A stretch of 25,370 nt of DNA, taken from the NCBI GenBank assembly GCA_012514415.1, contig JAAZAH010000001.1, positions 1-25,370 on the forward strand, read 5' to 3'. This stretch comes from Sandaracinaceae bacterium. Lineage in GTDB: Bacteria; Myxococcota_A; Polyangia; Polyangiales; Houyiibacteriaceae. This document shows positions 23,859 through 25,370 of this stretch, piece by piece; the first letter of the stretch is position 1; each line of letters starts with the position of its first letter. The notes beneath the pieces were generated by a model. It was given only the letters and a program-made list of their open reading frames with translations. It was not told the DNA's origin and did not search any database. Both the position numbers and the translations under genes were made by a program.

Positions 23859-24314
23859 CTAGCCTGAGGTTTGGCCGATGGCGATGACGTCGTCGCGAAG
23901 GACGTGATCGTTGAGGAAAACTTCCTCTTCCTCGTCCATATGTGAGAGGACCTGTTGGACGAGCTCGCGCGCAATGTCGAATGATTCGTTGGGCGTTTTC
24001 TCATCGAACGCCGAGAGCGCGCGCCCTAGCTCGCGATGTGTCTCGCGATGGGCGTCGTCCATACGGAGTGCGCGGAGTTCGCCCCAAGCGTCGATTCCGG
24101 GGAGAATCTCGCCGAGAAGCTCCTCTTCGTGTTCGTTATGCCGAAGCAGCGCATCGACGAATGCGTGGAAGCGCTTGGGTACCTCGAGCGCTCTTTCGGC
24201 CTCGTCGAGGTGAAAGGCCCGCTCAACCGCGAGGGCGAGTAGGCGCAGCTGGGCATGTTCACGGAGAAGGATCCCCCGGATCTCCTCGAAACTCAGCGTC
24301 ACAACCTCATTCAC
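23859..24314 (-). CDS. Hemerythrin HHE-domain protein
   Basis: This 151-residue, four-helix protein carries the hemerythrin HHE pattern: His20 in LLREHAQLR, HAFVDALLRHNEHEEELLGEIL (split: HAFVDALLRHNE, HEEELLGEIL), the pair HRETHREL, and HMDEEEEVFL. Hemerythrins bind a non-haem di-iron centre and handle O2 or NO, or sense iron; some act in iron-cluster repair. There is no signal peptide, so it is cytoplasmic. I prefer GTG 24312-24314 because GAGAGG lies 5 bp upstream; the GTG two codons earlier (24318-24320) overlaps that ribosome site. Its place beside bfd and bfr suggests an iron or oxygen role, but the exact ligand is unknown. Confidence 0.85.
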   Translation of the reverse strand: MNEVVTLSFEEIRGILLREHAQLRLLALAVERAFHLDEAERALEVPKRFHAFVDALLRHNEHEEELLGEILPGIDAWGELRALRMDDAHRETHRELGRALSAFDEKTPNESFDIARELVQQVLSHMDEEEEVFLNDHVLRDDVIAIGQTSG

Positions 24315-24728
24315 GAGCACCTCTCAGTCCACGCAGCGGCGGATGCGTGCGAGCGCCGTCGCGCGCCACGAACGATCCCTGTGAGCAATTCGTCCGCTGT
24401 TCCTACCTCATCGCAATCACCTGATGGGGAGGACCGAGAGGATGGTTGCGCAGGATTCGATGGATGCGCGCGACGGGGAAGCGACGGGATGGGGGCGGTG
24501 CGCGCGAGGGATGCAGCGTCCTCGGGTGAAGGGCGCGAAGGGGGTAAGGGGAGGAGCGCAGATGGCAGCCGATGCGCAACGGAATCGATCGACGCGGGCG
24601 GCGGGGCCGAATGAGTGATGTTCGGGCCCACTCCCATTCATGGGCAAACCACACCCCAACGCCCCCATCTTGCGTTATGATGAACCCCGCTCTTGTTTTC
24701 CGCAGCCCATAGCCCTCGTAGACCACGA
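24315..24728. other. 414-bp gene-free region between divergent genes
   Basis: No gene is supported here; open frames on both strands give low-complexity Pro/Ser/Arg/Gly sequence. The + strand is strongly G/A-rich from about 24424 to 24565 and contains a G-quadruplex motif. A short inverted repeat, CCCATTCATGGG (about 24630-24641), lies further right. Promoters for both flanking genes should be in this gap; TATGAT at 24676-24681 is a possible -10 without a good -35. Confidence 0.5.
24524..24551 (+). other. G-quadruplex motif
   Basis: Four G-runs with short loops: GGG, TGAA, GGG, CGCGAA, GGGGG, TAA, GGGG. This fits the G3+N1-7 pattern exactly. It is about 178 bp upstream of the lipoprotein ATG and on the template strand for any hemerythrin transcript starting to its right. 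Confidence 0.75.
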
Positions 24729-25370
24729 ATGAATTCCGTCCACCGGCCGAAAGCGATCCTCTCTCTGCTCGTCGGTCTTTTGGGCGCCAGCGCCCTTTCG
24801 GCGTGCGGTGCCTCGTCAAAATCCTCGACCACGCCTCGATTAAGCGATGCAAGCGTCATCGCGCGCGATCCCAACCTCGACGACCGCGAGCGATGCCAGA
24901 CGCCGAAGCGCCGCGTCGAAACGCTCGATCTCAACGGCGATGGACAGCCGAATATCTATCACGTCTTCGAGGGCGAGCAGCGCGTCTGCTCCGAGTTCGA
25001 TCTGAACTTTGACGGGAAGGTCGACATCGTTCGTTTCTACGATACCGATCAAGTGCGCCCCATCCGAGAGGAATACGATTACGACTTTGATGGGCTCGTC
25101 GATGAGGTGCTGATTTACGAAGACGGTCTCCTCGTCCGAAAGGAAATGGACACGAATTTCGATCATAAGATCGATACGTGGCTGCTCTGCCATAACGGTC
25201 GGGTGCTCATCGCTGAGCGCGATCGAAGGCTCATGGGCCGTCCGGACGTTTTTGAGCGCTATGAAGATGGGCTGCTCATCGAAGCGCGGTACGATGACGA
25301 TCTCGACGGGGTGATCGATCGCGTCGAGACCTTTCAAAACGGTAGGCTCATCGAGATCGCCGTCGATCAC
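24729..25370 (+). CDS. Lipoprotein with DxDxDG calcium-loop-like repeats (3' end outside window)
   Basis: The frame is open from ATG 24729 to the window edge (214 codons, no stop). A signal peptide with lipobox LSAC puts the lipid anchor at Cys26. After a polar linker come about six repeats of 24-25 residues, each opening with a DxNxDG or DxDxDG loop followed by Asp or Asn and then a beta-like tail with [ED]G-L: LDLNGDGQPN, FDLNFDGKVD, YDYDFDGLVD, MDTNFDHKID, a degenerate RDRRLMGRPD, and YDDDLDGVID. The loops resemble EF-hand/dockerin or FG-GAP calcium sites, so a calcium-stabilised envelope protein is inferred. The family is not recognised. Codon use matches the neighbours. Confidence 0.88.
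   Translation, partial: MNSVHRPKAILSLLVGLLGASALSACGASSKSSTTPRLSDASVIARDPNLDDRERCQTPKRRVETLDLNGDGQPNIYHVFEGEQRVCSEFDLNFDGKVDIVRFYDTDQVRPIREEYDYDFDGLVDEVLIYEDGLLVRKEMDTNFDHKIDTWLLCHNGRVLIAERDRRLMGRPDVFERYEDGLLIEARYDDDLDGVIDRVETFQNGRLIEIAVDH

Noticed and set aside
24255..24637. Two overlapping open frames, + 24255-24614 and - 24311-24637
   Set aside because: Both are low-complexity (Arg/Gly/Glu or Pro/Ser), the + frame overlaps the hemerythrin gene, and the region is a purine-skewed intergenic block.

Overview
The window is dense, GC-rich bacterial chromosome. Small intergenic gaps, many lipoproteins with lipoboxes, a Pal-type OmpA lipoprotein and a CpoB/YbgF-like partner point to a Gram-negative outer-membrane bacterium. 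Cysteine-rich and FG-GAP/DxDxDG lipoproteins, together with a complete aerobic haem o/Sco pair, resemble the Myxococcota/Bradymonadales side of the former Deltaproteobacteria. This placement is an inference from gene style, not from a marker-gene tree. No phage, transposase, integrase, CRISPR or toxin-antitoxin gene was recognised.

Layout. Positions 2-2088 (+) hold the C-terminal part of glycerol kinase, a UPF0158 protein and an exported SurA-N-like protein. Positions 2257-5823 (+) hold a full-length smc. Positions 5959-10877 (+) look like one operon: dapB, a zinc-ribbon single-pass membrane protein, queA and tgt, with gaps of 9 bp or less. Positions 10878-11172 form a repeat-rich intergenic patch. 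Positions 11158-15090 (-) hold a TraB/GumN-family lipoprotein and a 933-residue Cys-rich FG-GAP lipoprotein. Positions 15335-16899 (+) hold ctaB (haem o synthase) and a Sco1/SenC copper chaperone, overlapping by 4 bp. Positions 16942-18423 (-) hold a pal-cpoB pair. Positions 18672-19880 (+) hold a type-Ib aspartate aminotransferase followed by a 27-bp tandem array and a strong terminator. Positions 20060-21184 (-) hold an unrecognised polytopic membrane protein. Positions 21514-22551 (+) hold bioB. Positions 22774-24314 form an iron/oxygen group: Bfd-type ferredoxin (-), bacterioferritin (+) and hemerythrin-domain protein (-), with a good Fur-box match in front of bfd. A new lipoprotein with DxDxDG repeats starts at 24729 and runs off the right edge.

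How the genes fit together. Most of the content is housekeeping: chromosome segregation, lysine/DAP, queuosine tRNA modification, terminal oxidase maturation, envelope-peptidoglycan tethering, biotin and iron storage. The unusual material lies in details. Two unrelated genes (traB-like and aspC-like) end in tandem repeats (39 bp and 27 bp, both multiples of three) that re-copy the last codons and the in-frame TGA stop. The 39-bp repeat also carries a GTCAAG-N4-CTTGAC dyad. Pal carries three perfect Cx5Cx5Cx4C repeats between its lipid anchor and its OmpA domain. The bacterioferritin has Gly where the ferroxidase ligand His130 is expected. A canonical G-quadruplex motif lies in the largest gene-free gap.
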